From contig JAFUNI010000023.1 in the NCBI GenBank assembly GCA_017482385.1, forward strand, positions 1-64,000: 64,000 bases of DNA, written 5' to 3'. This DNA is from Oscillospiraceae bacterium (GTDB lineage Bacteria; Bacillota; Clostridia; Oscillospirales; Oscillospiraceae). Of the stretch, positions 17,748-25,593 are shown piece by piece (the stretch's first letter is position 1; each line of letters opens with the position of its first letter). A model generated the notes under the pieces. The model searched no databases and was not told the DNA's origin. It was given only the letters and a program-made list of their open reading frames with translations. The translations under genes were made by a program, and so were the position numbers.

Positions 17748-17907
17748 CAAAGCCGGGCGGCGGAGTTGCCCCCACCGCACCAAAGCCACGCAGAGAATAC
17801 TCTACGATTACATACCATCTTATTGCCGGGGAGTTTGTCTTGTTACCCCAAATTTCCTCTTTTCTTGACGAAAATTCTGTGATAGAATTAAGAAAAGGAG
17901 TGATGGT

Positions 17908-18537
17908 ATGGAAAAGAAAGTGGATGGAATCATTTCTGCGTTGGAGGAAAGATACCCCGATGCCCTGTGCGCATTGCATTATAAAAAGGATTATGAACTG
18001 ATGATCGCGGTGCGGCTGTCTGCCCAATGCACCGATGCCCGGGTGAATTTGGTAACCCCGGCACTGTTTGCGGCTTATCCTACTTTGGAGGCTATGGCAA
18101 ATGCAAATATTGCAGATGTGGAGAATTACATACACTCCTGCGGCTTTTACCGGCAAAAGGCCAAGGATATCGTCTTGGCCTGCCAAATGCTTATAGAAAA
18201 GCATGGCGGCAAAGTCCCCGGGACAATGGAGGAGTTGCTGAAGCTGCCCGGTGTGGGCCGTAAGACCGCAAATCTTCTCTTAGGTGACCTGTATAATGTA
18301 CCGGGCAGTGTAGTGTGCGATACCCACTGCATCCGTATCTGCGGCCGCCTGGGCCTGTCCAAGGGAAAAGAACCGGAAAAGGTAGAGAAACAGCTGCGGG
18401 CGATTTTGCCCCCGGAGAAAAGCGGCGATTTCTGCCACAGGATCGTCCTGTTTGGCCGGGAGATCTGCACAGCCCGTTCACCAAAATGTGCGGAATGTCC
18501 GCTGGCACTTTTCTGCCAGGAAATCAATAAAGGCTAA
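17908..18537 (+). CDS. nth: Endonuclease III (DNA glycosylase/AP lyase)
   Basis: Nth removes oxidised pyrimidines and nicks the abasic site. The 209-residue protein carries the helix-hairpin-helix LPGVGRKTAN with the catalytic Lys119, the catalytic Asp138 in VVCDTHCIRI, and a C-terminal [4Fe-4S] loop with C187, C194, C197 and C203 (spacing 6-2-5), exactly the family pattern. ATG 17908 follows AAGGAG at good spacing. It is followed after one base by a strong hairpin that also holds the ribosome binding site of the next gene. Confidence 0.98.
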   Translation: MEKKVDGIISALEERYPDALCALHYKKDYELMIAVRLSAQCTDARVNLVTPALFAAYPTLEAMANANIADVENYIHSCGFYRQKAKDIVLACQMLIEKHGGKVPGTMEELLKLPGVGRKTANLLLGDLYNVPGSVVCDTHCIRICGRLGLSKGKEPEKVEKQLRAILPPEKSGDFCHRIVLFGREICTARSPKCAECPLALFCQEINKG

Positions 18538-18538
18538 T

Positions 18539-18581
18539 AAATCCCCCCTTGTCCGAATAGACTTTGGACAAGGGGGGATTT
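18539..18581 (+). promoter_or_regulatory. Hairpin after nth that sequesters the next gene's ribosome binding site
   Basis: A perfect 16-bp stem (18539-18554 with 18566-18581) has an 11-base loop. Its 3' arm contains AAGGGGGG, the only good ribosome binding site for the SpoVB-like gene, whose TTG start follows 2 bases after the stem. It could end the nth transcript, control translation, or both. The U-run is short (ATTT). Confidence 0.75.
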
Positions 18582-18583
18582 CC

Positions 18584-20071
18584 TTGGGCAAAAAACTTCC
18601 GATTTTCTACAATGCCTTGTTACTGACCGGGGTGAACCTGCTGCTGCGGTTCGTGTCCACCGGTTTTCAGGTATATCTGTCCGGTACGATCGGCGCTGCG
18701 GGGATAGGCTTACTGCAGCTTGTGTTGTCTGTTGGGGGCTTGGCACTGACAGCCGGAATGGCCGGTATCCGTACAGCCACAATGTACCTCACTGCGGAGG
18801 AATTGGGCAAGCGCCGACCGGAAAATGTGTGCTGGGTTCTGTCCGGATGTGTCCGCTATAGCATCCTGTGCAGTGGTGCTGTGGCGGTGGTGCTTTATTG
18901 CTTTGCACCCACCGTTGCGGTGGGCTGGATAGGGGACAGAGGTGCTGCCGGCGCGGTACGGCTGCTTGCGTACTTTCTGCCGGTAAATTGCCTCGTGGGG
19001 GTAATGGTGGGCTATTTCACCGCTGCCAACCGTATCGGCACACTGGCGGCTGTAGAAGTAGCGGAGCAAGCCTGTTCCATGACCCTCACTGTGGGACTTT
19101 TGAAATTTTGGGCGGGAAGTAATCTGTCCAAAGCCTGTGCGGCAGTAATTTTAGGCAGTGCTGTCAGCGGGTGTCTGACGCTTCTGTGCCTTATTGTTCT
19201 CCGGGTCAAAGAGAACAGCCCTGTGGGAAGTCGCATCCACATCGCCCGCCGCTTGCGGGAAACGGCAGTGCCCCTGGCCTTGGCGGATGACCTGAAATCC
19301 GGTATTTCCACAGCGGAAAACCTAATGGTTCCCAAACGCCTGGCGCTTTGTCATAAAATAGGCGATCCTTTGGCGGCCTTTGGTACGGTCTGCGGCATGG
19401 TGTTTCCGGTGCTGATGTTTCCTATGGCCATTCTCTACGGCCTGGCAGAACTCTTGATCCCGGAGCTTGCCCGGTGCGCAGCAGCGGGTAGCCATAAGCG
19501 GATCCGCTATTTGGCAAAACGCAGTCTGCGTTTGGCAATGCTCTACGGCTGTTTGTTCTGCGGGCTGCTTTACCTGCTCAGCGATGAACTGTGCATTGGC
19601 CTGTACCGCAACCCGGATGCAGCCCTGTACCTGCGCCGGTTTGCTCTCCTTGCGCCAATGCTCTACTGTGATGCTATCACTGATGCAATGATCAAGGGCC
19701 TGGGCCAGCAGACCGCCTGCGTGCGGTATAATATTCTGACCTCCGGAATGGATGTGCTACTTTTATATTTGCTGCTGCCCACTTATGGTATGGAGGGATA
19801 TTTCTTTAGCTTTCTTGTAACCCATATTATAAATTTTGCTTTGAGTGTGCGAAGACTATTGAAGCTTACCGGCAAGCTGATTTCTCCGTTGGTGCCGTTC
19901 TTTTCCTTAGGGGCAACGGCGGTAGCCATTATCCTTGCAAATACCATTGCTGCGCCCATACCCAAAGCGGGTGGCTACATACTGCTCCTTGGCTGCCTGT
20001 GGTTTTTGCTCCGGGTAGTCAGCCGGGAAGACATCTGCTGGCTTAAAGGCTTGGTGTATAAAAGAAAATGA
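18584..20071 (+). CDS. SpoVB/MurJ-like lipid-linked oligosaccharide flippase family protein
   Basis: The 495-residue protein is highly hydrophobic, with about 12-14 predicted membrane segments, and fits the polysaccharide transporter (PST/MVF) superfamily. The N-terminal LLRFVSTGFQVYLSGTIGAAGIGLLQL resembles stage V sporulation protein B, where the corresponding stretch is I-P-L-T-R-x-I-G-x-E-G-I-G-L-Y-Q; I quote it in pieces from memory. SpoVB proteins are needed for spore cortex synthesis, but membership here does not prove that role. The start is TTG 18584, eight bases after AAGGGGGG; no ATG or GTG in frame nearby gives a sensible N-terminus. The site lies in a hairpin stem. It converges on pepD with a shared terminator. 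Confidence 0.8.
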   Translation: MGKKLPIFYNALLLTGVNLLLRFVSTGFQVYLSGTIGAAGIGLLQLVLSVGGLALTAGMAGIRTATMYLTAEELGKRRPENVCWVLSGCVRYSILCSGAVAVVLYCFAPTVAVGWIGDRGAAGAVRLLAYFLPVNCLVGVMVGYFTAANRIGTLAAVEVAEQACSMTLTVGLLKFWAGSNLSKACAAVILGSAVSGCLTLLCLIVLRVKENSPVGSRIHIARRLRETAVPLALADDLKSGISTAENLMVPKRLALCHKIGDPLAAFGTVCGMVFPVLMFPMAILYGLAELLIPELARCAAAGSHKRIRYLAKRSLRLAMLYGCLFCGLLYLLSDELCIGLYRNPDAALYLRRFALLAPMLYCDAITDAMIKGLGQQTACVRYNILTSGMDVLLLYLLLPTYGMEGYFFSFLVTHIINFALSVRRLLKLTGKLISPLVPFFSLGATAVAIILANTIAAPIPKAGGYILLLGCLWFLLRVVSREDICWLKGLVYKRK

Positions 20072-20096
20072 CCTGCATTGCAGGTCATTTTCTTTT
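20060..20096. terminator. Bidirectional terminator between the flippase gene and pepD
   Basis: An 18-bp inverted repeat (AAAAGAAAATGACCTGCA at 20060-20077 with 20079-20096) overlaps both convergent stop codons. A-rich and T-rich ends give U-runs in both directions. Confidence 0.88.
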
Positions 20097-21537
20097 ATAA
20101 AGCTTTCAAAACTTCCTGTATAAACTCCCAGGTGCGTTTGGTGGACGCAATGTTCAGCCGCTCCCGGCTGGTGTGGATATCCTGCATATCGGGGCCCATG
20201 GCAACACAATCAAGACCGGGCAGCTTTTCACTTAAAAGGCCGCACTCCAGGCCTGCGTGAATGGCTACGACCTCGGGAGCTTTCCCGTACATCTTCGTAT
20301 AGGTCTTTACCATGGTATCCCGCAGAACGGAATCCTTCTTGTATTCCCAGGCAGGATATGCGCCGCTGACTTCCAAACGGGCATCGTGGAAATCCGCAAG
20401 GGCTTTCAGTTTTTCGGCAAGTGCATCCCGCTCTGCATTCACACTGCTGCGGGTGGCCCAGGACAGGCTCAGCTCGTCGTCCAGGGTTACAACACCTAAA
20501 TTTAGACTGGTCTGCACCAAACCGTCAATGTCCTTGCTCCATGCCTCGATTCCGTTGGGGGCTGCGTTCAGCAGGGCAATCACCTTGGCAGAGCTTTCGG
20601 TGGTCAGTGCGTTGCCACCCAAAGCATCTACATCATCGCCACGGATGATGGCATTGGGTTCGTCATACTGCTCCCGGATCTCCTTTTGCAGCTGAGCAGC
20701 CACTTCGTTGATCCGCTCAATGTACATACCCAAAGCGACCAAAGTTGCCTCACAGGAATGGGGAATGGCGTTGTCCTTAGCGCCGCCTTGCAGCTTGGTG
20801 ATGCATACGGGCATCAGTGCCTGTACCCGGCTGAGGAATTCACCCATTACCTTGTTGGCGTTAGCTCTGTTCTTGTGGATCTCTACACCGGAGTGACCGC
20901 CTTGCAGACCTTCCACTGTCAGCTTGACACAAGGGCCGTAAACAGCCCGGCGGGTCACAGGCAGCAGCAGCTGAGCCCGGGCGCCACCGGCGCAGGAAAC
21001 GGTGAAAACGCCTTCTTCCTCACAATCAAGATTCAGCATTTTCCGTCCCTTCAAAGCGGAAAGATCGATCGCACCGGCACCGTACATACCGGTCTCTTCA
21101 TCTACAGTAAGAATGACTTCCAGGGGAGGGTGGGGGATGGACTTATCCGTCAGCAGCGCCATGGCATAAGCCACAGCAATGCCGTTGTCACCGCCTAGAG
21201 TAGTGCCCTTTGCAAAGACCCACTCGTCATCGTGGGTGACATCCAAACCCTCTTTTTCCATATCAATGGGGCAATCGGCATCCTTGTCGCAAACCATGTC
21301 AATATGACCTTGTATGATTACAGGCTCGTGATCCTCCATACCGCAGGTGCCCTCACCGAAGAGAAGAACATTGTTCATCTCATCCTGCACATAGCGAATG
21401 CCGTTTTCCTTGGCAAAAGAAACGATGTAATCACTGATTTGTTTTGTGTTGCCGGATCCGTGGGGGATGGCGCAGAGGTTTTCAAAATAAGTAAAAACCG
21501 ACTTGGGTTCCAAATCGGAAAGTTTTTGTGCTTTCAT
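20095..21537 (-). CDS. pepD: Aminoacyl-histidine dipeptidase (cytosol non-specific dipeptidase)
   Basis: PepD is an M20-family zinc dipeptidase that hydrolyses a broad range of dipeptides. The 480-residue protein has the metal and catalytic motifs in order: IIQGHIDMVCDK (His ligand and nearby Asp), GGDNGIAVAY (bridging Asp), TVDEETGMYGA (catalytic Glu and ligand Glu), LNLDCEEEG (Asp) and the late IHAGLECGLL (His). An inserted dimerisation lobe with GLQGGHSGVEIHK is also seen. I start at ATG 21537 (MKAQKLSDLEPKSVF) with AGGAG; the frame extends 14 codons further into the promoter. It is a single-gene unit. Confidence 0.95.
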   Translation of the reverse strand: MKAQKLSDLEPKSVFTYFENLCAIPHGSGNTKQISDYIVSFAKENGIRYVQDEMNNVLLFGEGTCGMEDHEPVIIQGHIDMVCDKDADCPIDMEKEGLDVTHDDEWVFAKGTTLGGDNGIAVAYAMALLTDKSIPHPPLEVILTVDEETGMYGAGAIDLSALKGRKMLNLDCEEEGVFTVSCAGGARAQLLLPVTRRAVYGPCVKLTVEGLQGGHSGVEIHKNRANANKVMGEFLSRVQALMPVCITKLQGGAKDNAIPHSCEATLVALGMYIERINEVAAQLQKEIREQYDEPNAIIRGDDVDALGGNALTTESSAKVIALLNAAPNGIEAWSKDIDGLVQTSLNLGVVTLDDELSLSWATRSSVNAERDALAEKLKALADFHDARLEVSGAYPAWEYKKDSVLRDTMVKTYTKMYGKAPEVVAIHAGLECGLLSEKLPGLDCVAMGPDMQDIHTSRERLNIASTKRTWEFIQEVLKAL

Positions 21538-21567
21538 AGAAATACTCCTTTTTGTAAAACTAAAGGT

Positions 21568-21596
21568 ATTGTAGCACATAAGGATTCAAAAGTCCA
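21568..21596 (-). promoter_or_regulatory. Probable promoter for pepD
   Basis: On the minus strand TGGACT (21591-21596) and TACAAT (21568-21573) are 17 bases apart with an extended TGC before the -10. The -35 matches consensus at four of six positions. Confidence 0.55.
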
Positions 21597-21601
21597 TAAA
21601 A

Positions 21602-21625
21602 AAGAGGGGCGCGTTTGCGCCCCTT
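21602..21625 (-). terminator. Terminator after the DUF1540 gene
   Basis: An 8-bp GC-rich stem (AGGGGCGC at 21605-21612 with 21617-21624, loop GTTT) is followed on the minus strand by CTTTTTTAT, just after the DUF1540 stop codon. Confidence 0.85.
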
Positions 21626-21631
21626 TCATAA

Positions 21632-21796
21632 TTACTTCATCCGGAAGGACTTGCAGTCGGTGCACTGGTCAGCAGTGGGGTTAGCCTCGTGAGTGCCTAC
21701 CAGGATGCGATCCAGGGCGCAGTAGTTGCTGTCTGCGCAGTGGTTAGCGCACTGCTGAACGGTGCACTCAATGCTCTTGTTAGCCTTACAATCCAT
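21632..21796 (-). CDS. DUF1540 domain protein
   Basis: The 54-residue protein has seven cysteines, in IECTVQQCANHCADSNYC and ADQCTDCKSFRM plus one near the N-terminus. This matches the DUF1540 domain, a small Cys-rich and presumably metal-binding module frequent in Clostridia. I start at ATG 21796 (MDCKANKSIEC) because AGGAGG precedes it; the frame extends 26 codons upstream into the promoter region. It is divergent from the NifU-like/GGGtGRT operon, with overlapping -35 elements. The function is unknown; a link to metal or Fe-S handling is only suggested by its neighbour. Confidence 0.88.
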   Translation of the reverse strand: MDCKANKSIECTVQQCANHCADSNYCALDRILVGTHEANPTADQCTDCKSFRMK

Positions 21797-21847
21797 TGTC
21801 AGTTCCTCCTTTTTTGTGATAGGCTTAGTATGGCGCATATTTTCTTT

Positions 21848-21875
21848 TCTATACTGCTTATTTTTAATTGACAAT
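21848..21875 (-). promoter_or_regulatory. Possible promoter for the DUF1540 gene
   Basis: On the minus strand ATTGTC (21870-21875), a 16-base spacer and TATAGA (21848-21853). The -35 overlaps the -35 of the divergent operon promoter, so the two may compete. Confidence 0.45.
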
Positions 21876-21896
21876 TTATTTAAAAACCATTATAAT
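21868..21896 (+). promoter_or_regulatory. Perfect consensus sigma-A promoter of the NifU-like/GGGtGRT operon
   Basis: TTGACA (21868-21873), a 17-base spacer and TATAAT (21891-21896) match consensus at all twelve positions. The leader of about 50 bases shows no obvious riboswitch. Strong expression is expected, in line with the codon bias of both genes. Confidence 0.92.
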
Positions 21897-21952
21897 ATTT
21901 GCGGAAAAATACGAAAACGGGAGACCGTTTTTCAAAGAAAGGAAAAATTGCA

Positions 21953-22645
21953 ATGATTTACAGTGCAGAAGTACAACATATGTGCTCCGTAGCCAAGGGT
22001 GCCTACCATGGCCCCGCTCCCATCCCCGAAGAGGGCAAGTGGGTGCAGGCTAAGCAGATCTCCGATATCAGCGGTTTCACCCACGGTATCGGCTGGTGCG
22101 CTCCTCAGCAGGGCTGCTGCAAGCTGACCCTGAACGTGAAGGAAGGCATCATCGAGGAGGCTCTGGTGGAGACCCTGGGCTGCTCCGGTATGACCCACTC
22201 CGCTGCTATGGCTTCCGAAATCCTCATCGGTAAGACCATTCTGGAGGCGCTGAACACCGACCTGGTGTGCGACGCCATCAACACCGCTATGCGCGAGCTG
22301 TTCCTGCAGATCGTTTACGGCCGTACCCAGTCCGCATTCTCTGAGGACGGTCTGGCTGTGGGCGCTTCTCTGGAGGACCTGGGCAAGGGTCTGCGCAGCC
22401 AGGTTGGCACCATGTTTGCCACCGCTGCAAAGGGCCCCCGTTATCTGGAAATGGCTGAGGGCTATGTAACTCGCCTGGCTCTGGATGAGGACAACCTGAT
22501 CACCGGCTACGAGTTTATCAACCTGGGTAAGATGATGGACTTCATCAAGAAGGGCGACGATGCCAATGAGGCTTTGAAGAAGGCCAAGGGCAGCTACGGC
22601 CGCTTTGCTGATGCCGCCAAGTACATCGACCCCCGTCACGAATAA
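21953..22645 (+). CDS. NifU/IscU-like iron-sulfur scaffold family protein
   Basis: The 230-residue protein has an IscU/NifU-type core with three well-placed cysteines: GIGWCAPQQGCCKLTL near residue 45, ETLGCSGMTHSAAMASEIL near 80 and TDLVCDAINTAM near 105. Such cysteines hold nascent Fe-S clusters in scaffold proteins. It is longer than IscU (about 130 residues), and the C-terminal part (FINLGKMMDFIKKGDDANEA onwards) is family-specific. I start at ATG 21953 with AAGGA upstream. It is followed after 15 bases by the GGGtGRT gene, its constant partner in Clostridia as I recall. Codons are highly biased (gct, ctg, acc, ggc), like ribosomal protein genes. Scaffold activity is inferred, not proven. 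Confidence 0.82.
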   Translation: MIYSAEVQHMCSVAKGAYHGPAPIPEEGKWVQAKQISDISGFTHGIGWCAPQQGCCKLTLNVKEGIIEEALVETLGCSGMTHSAAMASEILIGKTILEALNTDLVCDAINTAMRELFLQIVYGRTQSAFSEDGLAVGASLEDLGKGLRSQVGTMFATAAKGPRYLEMAEGYVTRLALDEDNLITGYEFINLGKMMDFIKKGDDANEALKKAKGSYGRFADAAKYIDPRHE

Positions 22646-22660
22646 GAGGAGGACACGAAA

Positions 22661-23659
22661 ATGGCTTTGTTTGAAGGTTACGAAAGAAAGATTGACAAAA
22701 TCAACGGTGTTCTCGCTCAGTATGGCCTGAAGTCTGTTGAGGAGTGCCGTGATCTGTGCACCGCTAAGGGCTTCGATCCCTACGAGATCGTTAAGGGCAT
22801 TCAGCCCATCGCTTTTGAGGACGTGGCATGGGCCTACTGCGTGGGTGCTGCTATCGCTATGAAGAAGGGTGTTAAGACCGCTGCTGAGGCCGCTGAGGCT
22901 ATCGGTATCGGCCTGCAGGCTTTCTGTATTCCCGGCTCCGTTGCTGAGGACCGCAAGGTCGGTATCGGCCACGGCAACCTGGGCGCAATGCTGCTGCGTG
23001 ATGAGACCAAGTGCTTTGCTTTCCTGGCTGGCCACGAGTCCTTCGCTGCTGCTGAGGGCGCTATCGGTATTGCACGCAGCGCTAACAAGGCTCGTAAGGA
23101 GCCCCTGCGTGTTATCCTGAACGGCCTGGGCAAGGACGCTGCTCAGATCATCTCCCGTATCAACGGCTTCACCTATGTGAAGACCCAGTTCGACTACTAC
23201 ACCGGTGAGCTGAAGATCGTGGAGCGCATTCCTTACTCCAAGGGCGAGCGCGCTGCTGTTAACTGCTACGGCTGTGACGATGTCCGTGAGGGCGTTGCTG
23301 TTATGCGTTACGAGGGTGTTGACGTTTCCATCACCGGTAACTCCACCAACCCCACCCGCTTCCAGCATCCCGTTGCCGGCACTTACAAGAAGGAATGCAT
23401 GGAGACTGGCCGCAAGTACTTCTCCGTGGCTTCCGGCGGCGGCACCGGCCGTACCCTGCACCCCGATAACATGGCTGCAGGCCCCGCTTCCTACGGTATG
23501 ACTGATACTATGGGCCGTATGCACGGCGACGCTCAGTTCGCCGGCTCCTCCTCCGTCCCTGCCCACGTTGAGATGATGGGCTTCCTGGGCGCTGGTAACA
23601 ACCCCATGGTCGGTATGACCGTTTCCGTGGCTGTTGCCGTGGAAGAGGCACTGAAGTAA
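22661..23659 (+). CDS. GGGtGRT family protein
   Basis: The 332-residue protein contains the name-giving motif in FSVASGGGTGRTLHPDN near residue 265, followed by a conserved stretch YGMTDTMGRMHGDAQFAGSS and a C-terminal GFLGAGNNPMVGMTVSVA. The Gly-rich segments could bind a nucleotide or phosphate, but the biochemical role of the family is not established to my knowledge. The central part has HGNLGAMLL and GHESFAAAEGAIGIARSANK. It lies 15 bases downstream of the NifU-like gene, under the same perfect promoter, with very strong codon bias, and ends at a strong terminator. The pair is therefore probably abundant and acts together. Confidence 0.88.
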   Translation: MALFEGYERKIDKINGVLAQYGLKSVEECRDLCTAKGFDPYEIVKGIQPIAFEDVAWAYCVGAAIAMKKGVKTAAEAAEAIGIGLQAFCIPGSVAEDRKVGIGHGNLGAMLLRDETKCFAFLAGHESFAAAEGAIGIARSANKARKEPLRVILNGLGKDAAQIISRINGFTYVKTQFDYYTGELKIVERIPYSKGERAAVNCYGCDDVREGVAVMRYEGVDVSITGNSTNPTRFQHPVAGTYKKECMETGRKYFSVASGGGTGRTLHPDNMAAGPASYGMTDTMGRMHGDAQFAGSSSVPAHVEMMGFLGAGNNPMVGMTVSVAVAVEEALK

Positions 23660-23669
23660 GATAATCATT

Positions 23670-23710
23670 AAATGGGGGATTTTGTGGTCTTCACAAAATC
23701 CCCCATTTCT
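23670..23710 (+). terminator. Terminator of the NifU-like/GGGtGRT operon
   Basis: A perfect 17-bp stem (23670-23686 with 23692-23708, loop GTCTT) is followed by TTTCTTTC. It is one of the strongest hairpins in the window. Confidence 0.9.
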
Positions 23711-23744
23711 TTCAAACACATGAACGCTTAAAAGGGGTAACAAT

Positions 23745-24803
23745 ATGTCAAAAAACAGAGTTGTGTATATGGACGTATTGCGTATTTTGGCGACAGTGGC
23801 AATTGTCATTGTGCATGTATGCGCACAGGATTGGTCTGCAGCGCCTCTAGATTCAACAAGATGGCTTGTTTATAATGTGGGAGATAGCGTGTGTCGTTGG
23901 GGTGTGCCGGCTTTTTTGATGATTTCCGGCGCATTGTTCTTGAATCCTGAAAAGGAATTGAATATCAAAAGACTATACACAAAGAATATTACACGCATGG
24001 TAACGGCATTTGCTTTTTGGGCAATCGTATATACTGTATATGCCGTAATGGGCAATAAGTACACTTGGGAGCAGATCGCCACAATGCTGATCAAAGGCAA
24101 AGGCCATATGTGGTTTATTATTTTGATAATTGCTATGTACATAGCGGTGCCTGTTCTGCGGAATGTGACAAAAGATGAAAAGTTAATGCGCTACTTCCTT
24201 ATATCGTCTTTTATGCTGACTGTGGTAGCACAGACTGTCTTAATTTCAATCGTTCCGCTCATCGATAATAGTAAAGTTAAGTTGATTCTAAACTTGTTGA
24301 AGGCTGATTACCAGGAGATGGGTATCGGTTCTATAATTGGCTACAGCTTTTATTTTGTCCTGGGCTATTATCTAAGCTCCCGAGAGCAAAAGCGCATTGA
24401 GAAAATTCTTGCCTATGTCGGTGCTTTGATTGGCTTTGTTGCAACAATCCTGTTGACCCATATTACTTCGGAAAAATTAGGAACTAAGCATATGGGTTTT
24501 TACGGAAATATGACATTTAATGTATTCCTTCAATGCGTAGGTATGTTTGTTATCGTAAAGAACATCAAGTGGAGTTTCGGCAAAATATTAACAAAGTGCC
24601 TGCAAACAGTATCTACTTGGTGCTTTGGAATCTATCTTGTCCACGAACTGTTGATTCTTATACTTGGGCGTGTTGGTATCAGTGTTTGGGCATTCCATCC
24701 TGTTATTTCTGTTCCGTTGGTGGCTGGGTCGGTGTTTGTTGTAGGTCTTGTAATCTCGGCAATATTGCACCAAATTCCGGTACTGAAAAAGTATATTGTA
24801 TAA
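23745..24803 (+). CDS. Membrane acyltransferase 3 family protein
   Basis: The 352-residue protein has about ten hydrophobic segments and begins NRVVYMDVLRILATVAIVIVH, the R-x-x-x-D-x-L-R-x-x-A and I-V-x-x-H opening of acyltransferase 3 (OafA/WecH-like) enzymes. VPAFLMISGALFL and HMWFIILIIAMYIAVPVL are further family segments. These proteins O-acetylate or otherwise acylate surface glycans. ATG 23745 follows AAAGGGG. Base composition is visibly AT-richer than the operon before it and many codons end in A or T, which suggests acquisition. No glycan gene cluster is adjacent, so the substrate is unknown. Confidence 0.88.
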   Translation: MSKNRVVYMDVLRILATVAIVIVHVCAQDWSAAPLDSTRWLVYNVGDSVCRWGVPAFLMISGALFLNPEKELNIKRLYTKNITRMVTAFAFWAIVYTVYAVMGNKYTWEQIATMLIKGKGHMWFIILIIAMYIAVPVLRNVTKDEKLMRYFLISSFMLTVVAQTVLISIVPLIDNSKVKLILNLLKADYQEMGIGSIIGYSFYFVLGYYLSSREQKRIEKILAYVGALIGFVATILLTHITSEKLGTKHMGFYGNMTFNVFLQCVGMFVIVKNIKWSFGKILTKCLQTVSTWCFGIYLVHELLILILGRVGISVWAFHPVISVPLVAGSVFVVGLVISAILHQIPVLKKYIV

Positions 24804-24827
24804 TGAACTGCAGAAAGAGGACTTGTT

Positions 24828-25580
24828 ATGAAAGAAGTACTGTATACCATCCCGGTCAACGAGGGATTTGAGGCGGATGACGAATGCCCCTTCTGCTTTA
24901 TGGAGCGGGCAGAGGAGGAGCGGGCGCTGCGATATGTTGCAGGCCCTGCCGCAACCTATATGGAACCCACTGTCCGGGCAGCTACCGGCCGTGTGGGCTT
25001 CTGCACCCACCATATGAAGTCCCTCTATGATTTTGGTAACAGCTTGGGTGCAGCATTGCTCCTCCAAACCCACTATACCTCCGTGCTGGACGAGCTGAAA
25101 AAGAAAGCGAAAAACCCCGAAATCCCAGCAAAAAAGAGCCTGTTTGCCAAGAAAGCCGCCCCTGCGGATACCCCTTATTGGGAAGTCCTCCAATCTCGTG
25201 AGCATAGCTGCTACATCTGCGATAAGATCGAGTACAATATGTCCCGGTGCTACCATACCTTCTTTGAACTGCTGAAAGAGGATGAGTTTCGGGCAAAGGT
25301 GAAAAACTCCAAGGGCTTTTGTGTCCGTCATTTTGCCCGTATGCTGAAAGAGGCGGAACGCTACCTGCCGGAAAGCCAAAAGGATTGGTTCTATCCCACG
25401 GTCTATAAGCTGATGACAGAGAATATGGAGCGGGTGCAGGAGGATTTGGAGTGGTTCATTGCCAAGTTTGACTACCGCAATGCCTCCGAACCCTGGAAAA
25501 ACTCCCAGGATGCGCTGCCCCGTACTATGCAAAAGCTCCAGGGTTTGCACCCCAGCGACCCTCCCTTTAAGAATAAATAA
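24828..25580 (+). CDS. Conserved clostridial Cys/His-rich protein (DUF6062-like)
   Basis: The 250-residue soluble protein has two similar Cys/His units: DECPFCFMERAEEERALRY with a later GFCTHHMKSLYDFGN, and SCYICDKIEYNM with GFCVRHFARML. Each unit has the form C-x2-C ... C-x2-H, which suggests two zinc sites in an internal duplication. The opening LYTIPVNEGFEADDECPFC matches my memory of the DUF6062 family; the number is from memory only. A Lys-rich linker (PAKKSLFAKKAAPAD) joins the units. Function is unknown. It lies 24 bases after the acyltransferase stop and 13 bases before an XRE regulator gene, so co-transcription is possible. Confidence 0.75.
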   Translation: MKEVLYTIPVNEGFEADDECPFCFMERAEEERALRYVAGPAATYMEPTVRAATGRVGFCTHHMKSLYDFGNSLGAALLLQTHYTSVLDELKKKAKNPEIPAKKSLFAKKAAPADTPYWEVLQSREHSCYICDKIEYNMSRCYHTFFELLKEDEFRAKVKNSKGFCVRHFARMLKEAERYLPESQKDWFYPTVYKLMTENMERVQEDLEWFIAKFDYRNASEPWKNSQDALPRTMQKLQGLHPSDPPFKNK

Positions 25581-25593
25581 ACGGTGACGCACT

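Noticed and set aside
17865-17893. TTGACG upstream of nth as a promoter -35
   Set aside because: The best -10 (TAGAAT) is only 12 bases away and at 17 bases the match is poor and would overlap the ribosome binding site. I left nth without a called promoter.
21932-23809. 625-residue open frame on the minus strand opposite the NifU-like and GGGtGRT genes
   Set aside because: It is a shadow of strongly biased codons on the other strand. Its translation is low-complexity (rich in Ala, Leu, Gly, Val, His), has no ribosome binding site and no recognisable domain.
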